A stretch of DNA of 9,548 bases from DATJPD01 sp036394195 (GCA_036394195.1 DASWFO010000228.1:1-9548), one strand, 5' to 3'; counted from the stretch's first letter, positions 1 to 5,994 are shown. Notes: a model not told the origin generated them from the letters alone. Numbers and translations: made by a program.

Positions 1-245
1 GATTCGAAGAATGCTTTTGCCCCGGAGATGTCATCGAACCAAATCTCCGCGATACCGTCGAAATGGGAGGCGGTTGTCCCTGGCAACGCATCGCCCGTTC
101 TGTGATCTTGAATGTAGCGCCGAACGTATTTCTTCGACTCCAACTGGGCGGCGAAGAGGGGGGCATGAACTTCACGCCAGTATTGGACGAACTTGTCGTA
201 TGTAAAATCTCTTCGGCGCACCATGAGAATGCTGAGCTTGATCAT
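1..245 (-). CDS. EthD-domain-like protein (partial, C-terminus outside window)
   Basis: Reading leftward from an ATG at 245, 81 codons stay open to the window edge, so the 3' end is missing. The start is supported by an AGGAGA Shine-Dalgarno at 252-257, six bases upstream. The protein begins MIKLSILMVRR and continues with a DKFVQYWREVHAPL segment; a short beta strand followed by 'F..YW...HaPL' is typical of EthD/REDY-type dimeric alpha+beta barrel proteins of about 100 residues. Such proteins accompany oxidative degradation gene sets (EthD is needed for ETBE oxidation), but their reactions are mostly undefined. It is the last visible gene of a leftward operon, 30 bp after the tautomerase gene. 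Family assignment is by motif memory only; a YciI or ABM relative is the main alternative. Confidence 0.72.
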   Translation of the reverse strand, partial: MIKLSILMVRRRDFTYDKFVQYWREVHAPLFAAQLESKKYVRRYIQDHRTGDALPGTTASHFDGIAEIWFDDISGAKAFFE

Positions 246-275
246 TTTCAATCTCCTATGATCCCGATTGAGCGG

Positions 276-668
276 TCACTTCGGGGGCGCGTACTGCATT
301 TCTCCGTTTCCGAAGGACCAGTCTTCCCGCCCTGAATCGACGAGGCTGATGAAGATGTCTTGTTTGCGCACCTTCCCCTTGGCGTGAATTTCGTCGGCTA
401 TCTTTTGATAGAAGCGCTTCTTCACGTCCGTCGACCGTCCGGCGACCCAAGTCACCTGGATGAAAATGATCTCGGGCGAGTATTTGGTTCCGAGATATCC
501 CTCTGCCGGATAGATCAGTTCTTCAGGCGCATGCCGAGTGACGATCTGGAACTTGTCATGCCGCGGGACATTCGCGATCTCCACCATCGCGTCGTAGACA
601 ACGTCCCCCACGATACGGATGAGGTCGGCTGAGGCATCTTTGCTGATGTCGATCCTGACGAGTGGCAT
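276..668 (-). CDS. Tautomerase family protein (Tautomerase_2 type)
   Basis: A complete 130-residue protein starting MPLVRIDISKD. Pro2 becomes the N-terminal Pro1 after Met removal; it is the catalytic base of the 4-oxalocrotonate tautomerase/MIF superfamily. The length, the central 'P..DKFQIVTRH.PE.LIY' region (about residues 34-54), the 'IQVTWVAGRS..KK' strand-helix (about 70-86) and the terminal 'DIFISLV....EDWSFGNGE.QYA' block (about 104-127) match the long Tautomerase_2 (PF14552) group rather than the 60-residue 4-OT. These enzymes probably tautomerise or hydrate keto-enol intermediates; the substrate is unknown. The start has an AGGAAAGG ribosome-binding site at 676-683, which overlaps the stop codon of the broken oxidoreductase upstream. 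It lies in a leftward operon of aromatic-catabolism-like genes. Confidence 0.9.
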   Translation of the reverse strand: MPLVRIDISKDASADLIRIVGDVVYDAMVEIANVPRHDKFQIVTRHAPEELIYPAEGYLGTKYSPEIIFIQVTWVAGRSTDVKKRFYQKIADEIHAKGKVRKQDIFISLVDSGREDWSFGNGEMQYAPPK

Positions 669-681
669 GTTTGAACCTTTC

Positions 682-930
682 CTACGAGCTCAGAACTCGG
701 GGCGCCGCGGCGAACGCGTCTATTTCTATGACGCCAGCAACGTCGCATCCGAGGCCGGCGGGTAGAACCGGGCTGAATGGCGTCCCCTTGCTGATGCTGA
801 CATCGACCCGCTTGGCCGATGCGGCAACAGCGCGAATTAGAACGGCGCCCGGCTCGACGCGCGGTATGGGAAGGTCGTCCAGAGATAGGTTCTCCGGACC
901 ACCGAGCTCTTTGAGAACGACGGCTTTCAT
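682..930 (-). pseudogene. Truncated MDR-family NADPH:quinone oxidoreductase (N-terminal stub)
   Basis: The 82 residues begin MKAVVLKELGGPENLSLDDL and run through 'P...PGAVLIRAVAAS.KRVD...' to 'LPAGLGCDVAGVIE', the N-terminal GroES-like part of zinc-independent medium-chain dehydrogenases/quinone reductases. Intact members have about 310-330 residues. Here the family match stops near residue 70 and an unrelated tail leads to TAG at 682-684. The catalytic remainder and the Rossmann NADPH domain are absent. In another leftward frame, 674-691 reads ELVGKV, like the usual MDR C-terminus, so an internal deletion with frame loss is likely. The start keeps an AGGGAAG site, and the gene sits 14 bp after the isomerase-like gene and 13 bp before the tautomerase. 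A functional small protein is possible but unlikely. Confidence 0.8.
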
Positions 931-944
931 GGCGCGCTTCCCTG

Positions 945-1235
945 TCAGGAGCGGGGAGCGAACCCCGAATAGGGCTTCAGCGGCACGATCATGGGAGGTT
1001 GCAGGAAGCCGGCACGGACGAGAGGCAGCGCATTGAGCTTTTCCGCGACTTCGTCAGTCGAAGCCGCTTCCAAAATCATGCAAGCGCCTCCAGCGTCGCC
1101 GCGAAGCCAGATCTGTTGAACCAAACCGTCCCTGTAGAAGCCACGTATTTTCTCGAACTCTGCCTCCCTCAAGTCTGCGGAAGCAGGGCTTTCCGCCTTA
1201 TCGGGATGACGGGTGAACAGGATCACGAACTGCAT
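945..1235 (-). CDS. Muconolactone isomerase/YciI-like small protein
   Basis: A complete 96-residue protein with an AGGAG site eight bases before the ATG. It opens with the strand MQFVILFTRHPD, has a helix with a conserved-looking 'R..EFEKIRGFYRDGLVQQIWLRGD' segment, then 'GACMILEAASTDEVAEKLNALPLVRAGFL' and a final strand ending in PLKPYSGF. This strand-helix-strand-strand-helix-strand layout and the 'N.LPL......PL.P' signature fit the dimeric ferredoxin-like fold of the muconolactone delta-isomerase (MIase) and YciI families. MIase acts in the catechol branch of the beta-ketoadipate pathway, but many relatives are not true isomerases. It is the first gene of the leftward operon facing the LysR gene, so it is the most likely direct target of that regulator. 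Confidence 0.75.
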   Translation of the reverse strand: MQFVILFTRHPDKAESPASADLREAEFEKIRGFYRDGLVQQIWLRGDAGGACMILEAASTDEVAEKLNALPLVRAGFLQPPMIVPLKPYSGFAPRS

Positions 1236-1371
1236 TTTGAGTACTCCTGCGGCGACCGAGGCAAATTGCCGGAGCTGAGTCGCCGACTTGGTGGACGTCG
1301 TGTGTTGAAATTAGGCTCGACATCAGCTTGCGCAAGGCGCATTCTTTTCATCTATTGCATGAGCTATTGTC
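1236..1371. promoter_or_regulatory. Divergent intergenic regulatory region between the catabolic operon and the LysR gene
   Basis: The 136 bp separate the leftward operon from the rightward LysR gene, the usual site of LysR control. CTTGCGCAAG at 1327-1336 is a perfect 10-bp palindrome. On the minus strand TTGCGC (1330-1335) and TAATTT (1308-1313), 16 bp apart, form a weak sigma70-like promoter whose -35 box lies inside the palindrome. Two near-direct repeats, CTATTGCATG at 1352-1361 and CTATTGTCATG at 1364-1374, abut the LysR start and could serve autoregulation. No strong rightward promoter or Shine-Dalgarno is seen. The roles are inferred from layout. Confidence 0.45.
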
Positions 1372-2289
1372 ATGTTTGACGACCTGAAAGCTTTCGTCGC
1401 CGTCGTTGATGAAAAATCGCTGACGCGGGCCGCATCAAAACTTCACCTGACGCAGTCGGCTATTTCCCGCCGCATCCAGCAGCTCGAGGACAGGCTCGGC
1501 GCAAAACTGCTCGACCGCGCCAATCGGCCTCCAACATCGACAGCGCTGGGCAACCGCGTTTACGAGCACGCGGTCCCAATTCTCCGGGCGGTCGACCTAA
1601 TGGTCGCTTTACCCCGTGAAGGTGCCGCGCCGACCGGGACCTTGAGGTTAGGCGTCACTCAGGCGATCGGCGATGTCATCTTGTCCGACGCGGTTCAGGG
1701 TCTGAAAACAGAGTTTCCGTTGCTTGATGTCCGGCTGCGGACGGAGTGGAGTCCTGGTCTCTTACACGACGTTAATTCGGGGGACCTCGATGCCGCGGCG
1801 GTGTTTCTGCCGTCGGCAAGCAAGCCAGCGGACCGGATCGTCGGGAAGCGGCTGGCAACTCTTGACGTGGTGGTTGTCCAAAGCAGGCAGCGGCCGCGCT
1901 TCCACCGGCGTGTCCGAGTTTCGGCACTCGCAAATGCGGACTGGATCCTGAACCCGGCGGGATGTGGATATAGGTCAGCCCTCGAGCGCGCGATCGGCGA
2001 GCGTGGCGGGACTCTTCGGGTGATCGTCGACACGTACGGGACTGAGGTTCAACTGCGCATGATTGCGTCTGGGCTTGGCCTTGGGCTCGTGCCGCGATGC
2101 ATCCTTTCGGCGAGCCCAAGCCGCCGGGATCTGTCCGTTGTTGAGGTTGCTGATTTTGCGCTCGACCTCGATATATGGCTGGCGCATCTCACGGAGCTTG
2201 GGAATCTGCGGAACGCGATTGATGCTTTCGGTGAGGCGGTCGCGAAGGTCTTTCATCACCACAGCCAGAAAGCGGCCCGCCGCCATTGA
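1372..2289 (+). CDS. LysR-family transcriptional regulator
   Basis: A 305-residue protein of typical LysR length. Residues 1-60 form the winged helix-turn-helix: 'F..VV...SLTRAASKLHLTQSAISRRIQQLE' (recognition region about 18-39) followed by 'LGAKLLDR'. The substrate-binding half begins about residue 90 with 'GTLRLGVTQAIGD' and includes the usual hinge and a 'GLGLGLVPRCI' segment near residue 235. The ATG at 1372 matches the conserved N-terminus even though no good Shine-Dalgarno precedes it, so weak or leaderless-like initiation is possible. It is divergent from the small-enzyme operon, whose expression it probably controls in response to a small aromatic or oxo-acid effector. Part of its target operon is broken, so its regulon may be partly decayed. 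Confidence 0.93.
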   Translation: MFDDLKAFVAVVDEKSLTRAASKLHLTQSAISRRIQQLEDRLGAKLLDRANRPPTSTALGNRVYEHAVPILRAVDLMVALPREGAAPTGTLRLGVTQAIGDVILSDAVQGLKTEFPLLDVRLRTEWSPGLLHDVNSGDLDAAAVFLPSASKPADRIVGKRLATLDVVVVQSRQRPRFHRRVRVSALANADWILNPAGCGYRSALERAIGERGGTLRVIVDTYGTEVQLRMIASGLGLGLVPRCILSASPSRRDLSVVEVADFALDLDIWLAHLTELGNLRNAIDAFGEAVAKVFHHHSQKAARRH

Positions 2290-2540
2290 CCTAAATTTAG
2301 CGGCGTGCGGACCGAGGTCCCTCTGCTCCTGCTGACGGGCGCCGACAAGGTGCTTGTGTCCCAACCTGGCTAAAAAGCAACCATCGCTTCAGCCGCCATC
2401 TCGGTGCGAAGGGCGCATTGCCAACTGAGTGCCGAAATGGCTTTCTTGGGGGGCAAAATGGGACTCGCCGCGATCTAATTCGGCGTCGCCGATAAATTGG
2501 CCGGGTTGGCGCGCTCAAGGGCCACGATCGGCGATATCGT
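2290..2540. other. Noncoding stretch with a palindrome and repeated A-rich words
   Basis: No convincing gene is found in about 250 bp between the LysR gene and the ABM gene. CTAAATTTAG at 2291-2300 is a perfect 10-bp palindrome directly after the LysR stop; it has no GC stem and does not look like a terminator. Similar words recur at 2431-2441 (gccgaaatggc), 2451-2463 (gggcaaaatggga) and 2488-2502 (gccgataaattggcc). They resemble spaced end-repeats of a degraded insertion sequence, but no transposase fragment was recognised. Confidence 0.4.
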
Positions 2541-2546
2541 AGGAGG
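2541..2546 (+). promoter_or_regulatory. Consensus ribosome-binding site AGGAGG for the ABM gene
   Basis: AGGAGG lies five bases before the ATG at 2552. It is a full match to the anti-Shine-Dalgarno complement and fixes the start of the ABM-domain gene. Confidence 0.85.
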
Positions 2547-2551
2547 CAGCC

Positions 2552-2887
2552 ATGCCCGAACTCACCCTGACCGTGCGCATGACTGCAAAACCGGAGCGCG
2601 GCAAGGATCTCGAATCCGCACTGCGTGCGGTCGTCGCCCCGACCCATGCGGAGGCTGGCTGCATACGCTACGCCCTCCACCGCTCGGTGCAAGACGAGAA
2701 CGTGTTTTTTATGGTCGAACGATGGACATCGAAGGCGGCGCTTGAGCAGCATCTGGCGCAGCCTTATCTGAAGACAATGCTGGCAATGCTGCCGGAGCTC
2801 GTCCAGTCCTCTGAGTTCGGAGAATACGAGATGCTCGTTGACGGGGTGCCGAATAAGCCGCTGTACGCGCAAGTGAGAGAAATCTAG
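2552..2887 (+). CDS. Antibiotic biosynthesis monooxygenase (ABM) domain protein, putative quinol monooxygenase
   Basis: A 111-residue single-domain protein. It starts with the strand 'PELTLTVRMTAKPERGKDLESAL' and continues 'APTHAEAGCIRYALHRSVQDENVFFMVERW' (about residues 30-59) and 'ALEQHLAQPYLKTML' (about 64-78), which is the ABM/YgiN pattern: strand, helix, 'E.GC..Y.l....d...f...E.W......l..H...p'. ABM proteins are dimeric ferredoxin-like barrels; characterised members oxidise quinols or polyphenolic substrates without cofactor. The usual length is about 95-115 residues, so it looks intact. It has a perfect AGGAGG site and its own upstream gap. It probably belongs functionally with the quinone/aromatic genes to the left. 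The exact substrate is unknown, and a non-enzymatic or heme-related role is possible. Confidence 0.87.
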   Translation: MPELTLTVRMTAKPERGKDLESALRAVVAPTHAEAGCIRYALHRSVQDENVFFMVERWTSKAALEQHLAQPYLKTMLAMLPELVQSSEFGEYEMLVDGVPNKPLYAQVREI

Positions 2888-2931
2888 ATAAGTCCATTGA
2901 GCCCCGGCATTTGCCCCCTCGGAGTCCGCCG

Positions 2932-3621
2932 ATGACCAGCTTTCCGCCCAGCGACAAGACGCGGCTGCGGCGCCGCCCGCAGCGCGGCCATTACGATGAC
3001 GCGACGATCTTCGCCGTGCTCGATGCCGGCGTCATCTGCCACATCGCCTACACGATCGACGGCGAGCCCTATGTGACGCCGACCGCGTATTGGCGCGACG
3101 GCCGGCGCCTCTATTGGCACGGCTCGGCCGCAAGCCGGATGATCGCGACCCACGCCGCCGGCGTGAAGGTGTGCGTGACGGTCAGCCATCTCGACGGCCT
3201 GGTCCTCGGCCGGTCCGGCTTCACCCACTCGCTGCTCTATCGCTCGGTGATGGCCTTCGGCCGCACCGAGGCGGTCACCGACCGCGAGGCGAAGCGCCAC
3301 GCGATGCACGCGTTCATCGATCGCCTCTATCCCGGCCGGCCGCGGGAGCTGCGGCCGCTGCACGCGGCCGAGCTCAACGCGATCACCGTCATCGCCATGC
3401 CGATCGACGAGGCCGCGGCCAAGATCCGCGACGGCGGCGTCATCGAGAAGGAGGAAGATTTCGGCTTTCCCGCCTGGGCCGGCGTGATCCCGCTGCGCAC
3501 CGTCATCGGCGCACCTATCGCCGATGCCCGGCTGGCGGTCGATCCGGCGCCGCCGGCGACGCTCGCCGCCTTCACCGCGGGGGCGCGGCTCGACGACGTG
3601 CTGACGAAACGGCCGCGCTGA
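2932..3621 (+). CDS. Pyridoxamine 5'-phosphate oxidase-like flavin-binding protein
   Basis: The ATG at 2932 is preferred over an in-frame TTG at 2911 because CGGAG at 2920-2924 stands seven bases before it. The 229-residue protein has a split-barrel FMN-binding pattern: 'GHYDDATIFAVLDAGVICHIAYTIDGEPYVTP' (about 19-50), 'LYWHGSAASRM' (about 60-70), 'VCVTVSHLDGLVLGRSGFTHS..YRSVMAFGR' and a late 'FPAWAGVIPLRTVIG' block. This matches the PNPOx-like Pyridox_ox_2/NimA-type family (PF12900), whose members bind FMN or heme-like cofactors and reduce small molecules; few have a known substrate. It is cytoplasmic, with no signal peptide. A 136-bp gap separates it from the exported operon, so it may be a separate transcription unit. 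Base composition changes here to the very GC-rich central block. Confidence 0.88.
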   Translation: MTSFPPSDKTRLRRRPQRGHYDDATIFAVLDAGVICHIAYTIDGEPYVTPTAYWRDGRRLYWHGSAASRMIATHAAGVKVCVTVSHLDGLVLGRSGFTHSLLYRSVMAFGRTEAVTDREAKRHAMHAFIDRLYPGRPRELRPLHAAELNAITVIAMPIDEAAAKIRDGGVIEKEEDFGFPAWAGVIPLRTVIGAPIADARLAVDPAPPATLAAFTAGARLDDVLTKRPR

Positions 3622-3740
3622 CGCCGGCACGCGCCCCCGCTGCCGTGCGACGGCCCCCACGACGGGACGGCCGGGGTGTGCTGTGGTACGCTTTCTTCAA
3701 AGGCACCCAGCGCCAGCCGGTGCTGGCGTTGAGCCACTAC

Positions 3741-3748
3741 GGGAGGAG
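3741..3748 (+). promoter_or_regulatory. Ribosome-binding site GGGAGGAG deciding the start of the isochorismatase-like gene
   Basis: GGGAGGAG lies nine bases before the ATG at 3758. It favours that ATG over an in-frame GTG at 3683, which would put 25 arginine- and proline-rich residues before the signal peptide. Confidence 0.75.
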
Positions 3749-3757
3749 CGCTTTGCC

Positions 3758-4519
3758 ATGATCCATCGACGCGTATTCCGCGACCTGAACGCCCTGCTTG
3801 TGCGCTGCGCCGGCGCCCTGGTTCTGGCCTTCGTCATGACGGCAGCGACCGGCGCGTTCGCTCAGGGCCTGCCGGCGCTGGCGAAGGAGTTGGACCCGGG
3901 CCAGACGGCGCTGATCCTGATCGACTATCAGTATCCGTTCACCAACACCGCCGGCGACAACTATCGCAACGTGAAAAAAGAGCTCGAAGACAAGCACATG
4001 CTGGACCGGACGGTCGAGCTGGTGAAGAAGGCGCGCGACATCGGCGTCCTGGTGGTCCACGTCACCGAAGGCTACAGCGGCGATTTCCGCGAGCTCGATC
4101 CGACCAATCCCGGCGGCTTCCACCGCGGCCAGATCCTGCGCCAGGCCTGGAAGACCGGCACCAAGGAGGCCTCCTATTATCCGCCGCTCGTCCCGGGGCC
4201 GAACGACAAGGACCTCGTGCTGGCGCCGCGCATCCAGACATCGGCGTTCGGCGGCACGGGCTTGAATGAGGTCCTGCGCGCCAGGGGCATCAAGAACGTC
4301 GCGGTCGCCGGGTTCACCACCGACGTCTGCGTCTATGCGACGGCGACCAACGCGTATGACCTCGGCTATCACGTCTACGCGCTGAAGGACCTCATGGTCG
4401 GCTACTTCACCGATCAATCGGAGCTGATGCTGAAGAACACCTATCCGATGTGGTCCAAGGTCGTCAGCAACGACGAATGGCTCGGCATGGTGACGGCGGG
4501 CAGCAAGCCGACGCGCTAG
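3758..4519 (+). CDS. Exported isochorismatase-fold cysteine hydrolase, catalytic Lys apparently missing
   Basis: A 253-residue protein. Residues 1-35 are a Sec-type signal peptide (basic start, hydrophobic 'ALVLAFVMTAAT', cleavage likely after AFA35). The mature part is an isochorismatase/nicotinamidase fold: 'TALILIDYQYPF' with Asp56, 'LVKKARDIGVLVVHVTEG', then 'AFGGTGLNEVLRARGIKNVAVAGFTTDVCV' with the nucleophile Cys191, and a closing 'GYHVYALKD'. Family members hydrolyse amide or ester-like bonds with an Asp-Lys-Cys triad. The Lys usually precedes a 'P-R-x-S-A-F' segment; here the aligned residue is Ala156 (A156-P157-R158). Family members are normally cytoplasmic, so export is unusual. It is first in the five-gene exported operon, 24 bp before the Rieske gene, and may process the substrate or product of the ThDP enzyme. 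Specificity is unknown. Confidence 0.88.
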   Translation: MIHRRVFRDLNALLVRCAGALVLAFVMTAATGAFAQGLPALAKELDPGQTALILIDYQYPFTNTAGDNYRNVKKELEDKHMLDRTVELVKKARDIGVLVVHVTEGYSGDFRELDPTNPGGFHRGQILRQAWKTGTKEASYYPPLVPGPNDKDLVLAPRIQTSAFGGTGLNEVLRARGIKNVAVAGFTTDVCVYATATNAYDLGYHVYALKDLMVGYFTDQSELMLKNTYPMWSKVVSNDEWLGMVTAGSKPTR

Positions 4520-4543
4520 GCCGCACGGCCCCCGGTGAAGGTG

Positions 4544-5014
4544 ATGAGCGGCAAAGGCTGCCGGAGCTGCCCATCGGGGCGGCTCCGGCGGCGGCTCCTG
4601 CTGGGTCTGGTGTCGCTGCCGGTCCTGGCGCGATCGCCGAGGCCCGCCGCGGCGTCGGACACGGCGAGTGTCGACCTGGCGGAGCTCGCGACGCCGTGGT
4701 CGGCCGTCAAGTTCTCGCTCGATGTCGACGGCGACGAACAGCCCGGCATCGTGCTGCGCCTGCCGGACGGCGGATGGTACGCCTCCAGCCTGGTCTGCCC
4801 GCACGCCAAGTGCACGATCCTCTACATGCGCGATCCGGCGGCAGCCAGCAACACGTTCGACGTCGACGTCAAGACGCCGGTGCTCGGCTGTCCGTGCCAT
4901 TTCAGCGTGTTCGATCCGGCCCGCCACGGCGAGGTGATCAAAGGGCCGGCGCCGAGCCCGCCGCTTCAGCTGCGCGTCGAGACGCAGGACAACAAGGTGC
5001 TGATCAAGCGCTGA
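4544..5014 (+). CDS. Exported Rieske [2Fe-2S] protein, high-potential type
   Basis: 156 residues from the ATG at 4544; in-frame GTG codons at 4535 and 4541 are alternatives, and no Shine-Dalgarno settles the choice. The N-terminus carries a twin-arginine-like 'GRLRRRLLLGLVSLPVLA' leader with an 'AAAS' cleavage region. Both Rieske boxes are complete. Box 1 is C85-P-H87-A-K-C90 and box 2 is C116-P-C118-H119-F-S-V-F-D. Cys85/Cys116 and His87/His119 are the expected cluster ligands, and Cys90/Cys118 the stabilising disulfide. This is the single-domain bc1/arsenite-oxidase-small-subunit (AioB) pattern, not the oxygenase ferredoxin pattern. The Phe at the box 2 position that is Tyr in bc1 recalls AioB. 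No molybdenum subunit or cytochrome b gene is present, so it is inferred to carry electrons between the ThDP enzyme and the cytochrome c. Confidence 0.9.
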   Translation: MSGKGCRSCPSGRLRRRLLLGLVSLPVLARSPRPAAASDTASVDLAELATPWSAVKFSLDVDGDEQPGIVLRLPDGGWYASSLVCPHAKCTILYMRDPAAASNTFDVDVKTPVLGCPCHFSVFDPARHGEVIKGPAPSPPLQLRVETQDNKVLIKR

Positions 5015-5047
5015 TCGTCTTCAACGCGTTTTCTGCCACGCCTGCTT

Positions 5048-5053
5048 GGAGGA
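5048..5053 (+). promoter_or_regulatory. Ribosome-binding site GGAGGA for a GTG-initiated gene
   Basis: GGAGGA stands five bases before the GTG at 5059 and supports that codon as the start. The frame is open far upstream, but there it only overlaps the Rieske gene. Confidence 0.75.
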
Positions 5054-5058
5054 ACGCC

Positions 5059-5994
5059 GTGAAAGAATTGATCGAGCCGTCCCCGGCCCACCGCATATCC
5101 CGCCGGCAATTGATGTCGGGCACGGCCGGGCTTGGCTTAAGCACCATCGCGGCCAAGGTCGCGGCGCAGTCTCCGGCCTCCCCCGTCGTGCGCCCGACGC
5201 CCGGGAAGACGATGATCTACGACGATTTCAGTTCAGGCGCATGGCCGTCGCCGCGCTGGTTGAAGTTCCGCTCGGCGGATTACGATTTGTGGGATCCCGA
5301 GACGCAGGTCCGCTGTCCCGGCCCGCCCGAGAACACGCTGACCATCGACCTGCCGCGGTTCACGATCTCCCATCCCAATCACGTCAAGGCGCTGATGCTG
5401 TCGACCACCGCGTTCGACCTCGAGGACAGCGCCGGCTTCACCGTCCAGGTGGAGATGGCGGTGCGCACCTTCGGCACCGAACGCAATACGTTCGGTCTCG
5501 ACCCCGGCGACCCCCGCCTCGCCAATGGCGCGCTGGTGGTGATCGATCCCGACACCGGCATGGTCTTCGACTTCTTCGTCTCCAACGACCGGATCCGGCC
5601 GCTTTACGAACGGCTGCCCAGTGCGCGCAAGCAGCTCGGCCCCTACCCCGCCTATTCGATCCTGGTCGACGCGGTGCCGACCCAGACGGGCGAATGGCAT
5701 CTCTATGAGGTTCGCTACGACCGCGCGGCGGACCGCGTCGAGTGGCGGGTCGATCGGAAATTGATCGCCGCTCAGGACCGGGTGGGCGCGCCCGTCGGGA
5801 TGGAGGGCCCCATCGTCAAGCTGCGGCGTCCGCGGATCGGCGGTGGCTTGTTCACGCTGCTCGACGATCTCGCCAACGATCGCACGACCGCGGACGACAA
5901 CCCGCGCGTTGCGGGTCTCGTCCGCAGCAACTGGGACGACCGCTTCGGACAAGGCGGCCAGGTGACGTTCCGCAAGTTCACGGTCGAGGGATAG
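5059..5994 (+). CDS. Tat-exported protein of unknown function (beta-rich, DUF6081-like)
   Basis: A 311-residue protein started by GTG. The leader has S14-R15-R16-Q17-L18 followed by a small hydrophobic stretch and an AAQ cleavage region near 36/37, so Tat export is likely. The mature part opens 'TMIYDDFSSGAWPSPRWLKFRS' (Asp-Asp-Phe-Ser and several Trp), then alternating strands with 'NTLTIDLPRFTISHPNHVKALMLS', 'VEMAVRTFGTERNTFG', 'GALVVIDPDTGMVFDFFVSNDRI', 'GEWHLYEVRYDRAADRVEWRVDRKLI' and an ending 'QVTFRKFTVEG'. It reads like a lectin/glucanase-type beta sandwich and recalls DUF6081 proteins; this is pattern memory, with no known reaction. It lies 44 bp after the Rieske gene and 84 bp before the ThDP enzyme, with which it shares its leader. 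It could be a ligand-binding or scaffold partner of that enzyme. The gene itself is convincing. Confidence 0.85.
   Translation: MKELIEPSPAHRISRRQLMSGTAGLGLSTIAAKVAAQSPASPVVRPTPGKTMIYDDFSSGAWPSPRWLKFRSADYDLWDPETQVRCPGPPENTLTIDLPRFTISHPNHVKALMLSTTAFDLEDSAGFTVQVEMAVRTFGTERNTFGLDPGDPRLANGALVVIDPDTGMVFDFFVSNDRIRPLYERLPSARKQLGPYPAYSILVDAVPTQTGEWHLYEVRYDRAADRVEWRVDRKLIAAQDRVGAPVGMEGPIVKLRRPRIGGGLFTLLDDLANDRTTADDNPRVAGLVRSNWDDRFGQGGQVTFRKFTVEG

Noticed and set aside
2290..2373. An open stretch in the LysR frame after its stop codon, reading roughly VPLLLLTGADKVLV, faintly like a response-regulator strand.
   Set aside because: Only 27 codons, no start or ribosome-binding site, and the likeness is too short to mean homology.
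3622..3757. GC-rich partial inverted repeats and a TACGCT-like -10 box between the flavoprotein and isochorismatase-like genes.
   Set aside because: Stems of only about 5 bp without a T-run, and no matching -35 box; neither a terminator nor a promoter can be supported.
3737..4927. Long minus-strand open frames opposite the central operon, here and at 5233-6600 and 6652-8127.
   Set aside because: Arg/His/Ala/Gly-rich composition typical of antisense readings of GC-rich genes; the plus-strand genes have clear domains, signals and ribosome-binding sites.
4450..5058. Open extension upstream of the GTG at 5059, in the same frame, overlapping the Rieske gene.
   Set aside because: Arg/Gly-rich shadow sequence; the GTG has a good ribosome-binding site and is followed immediately by the Tat leader.
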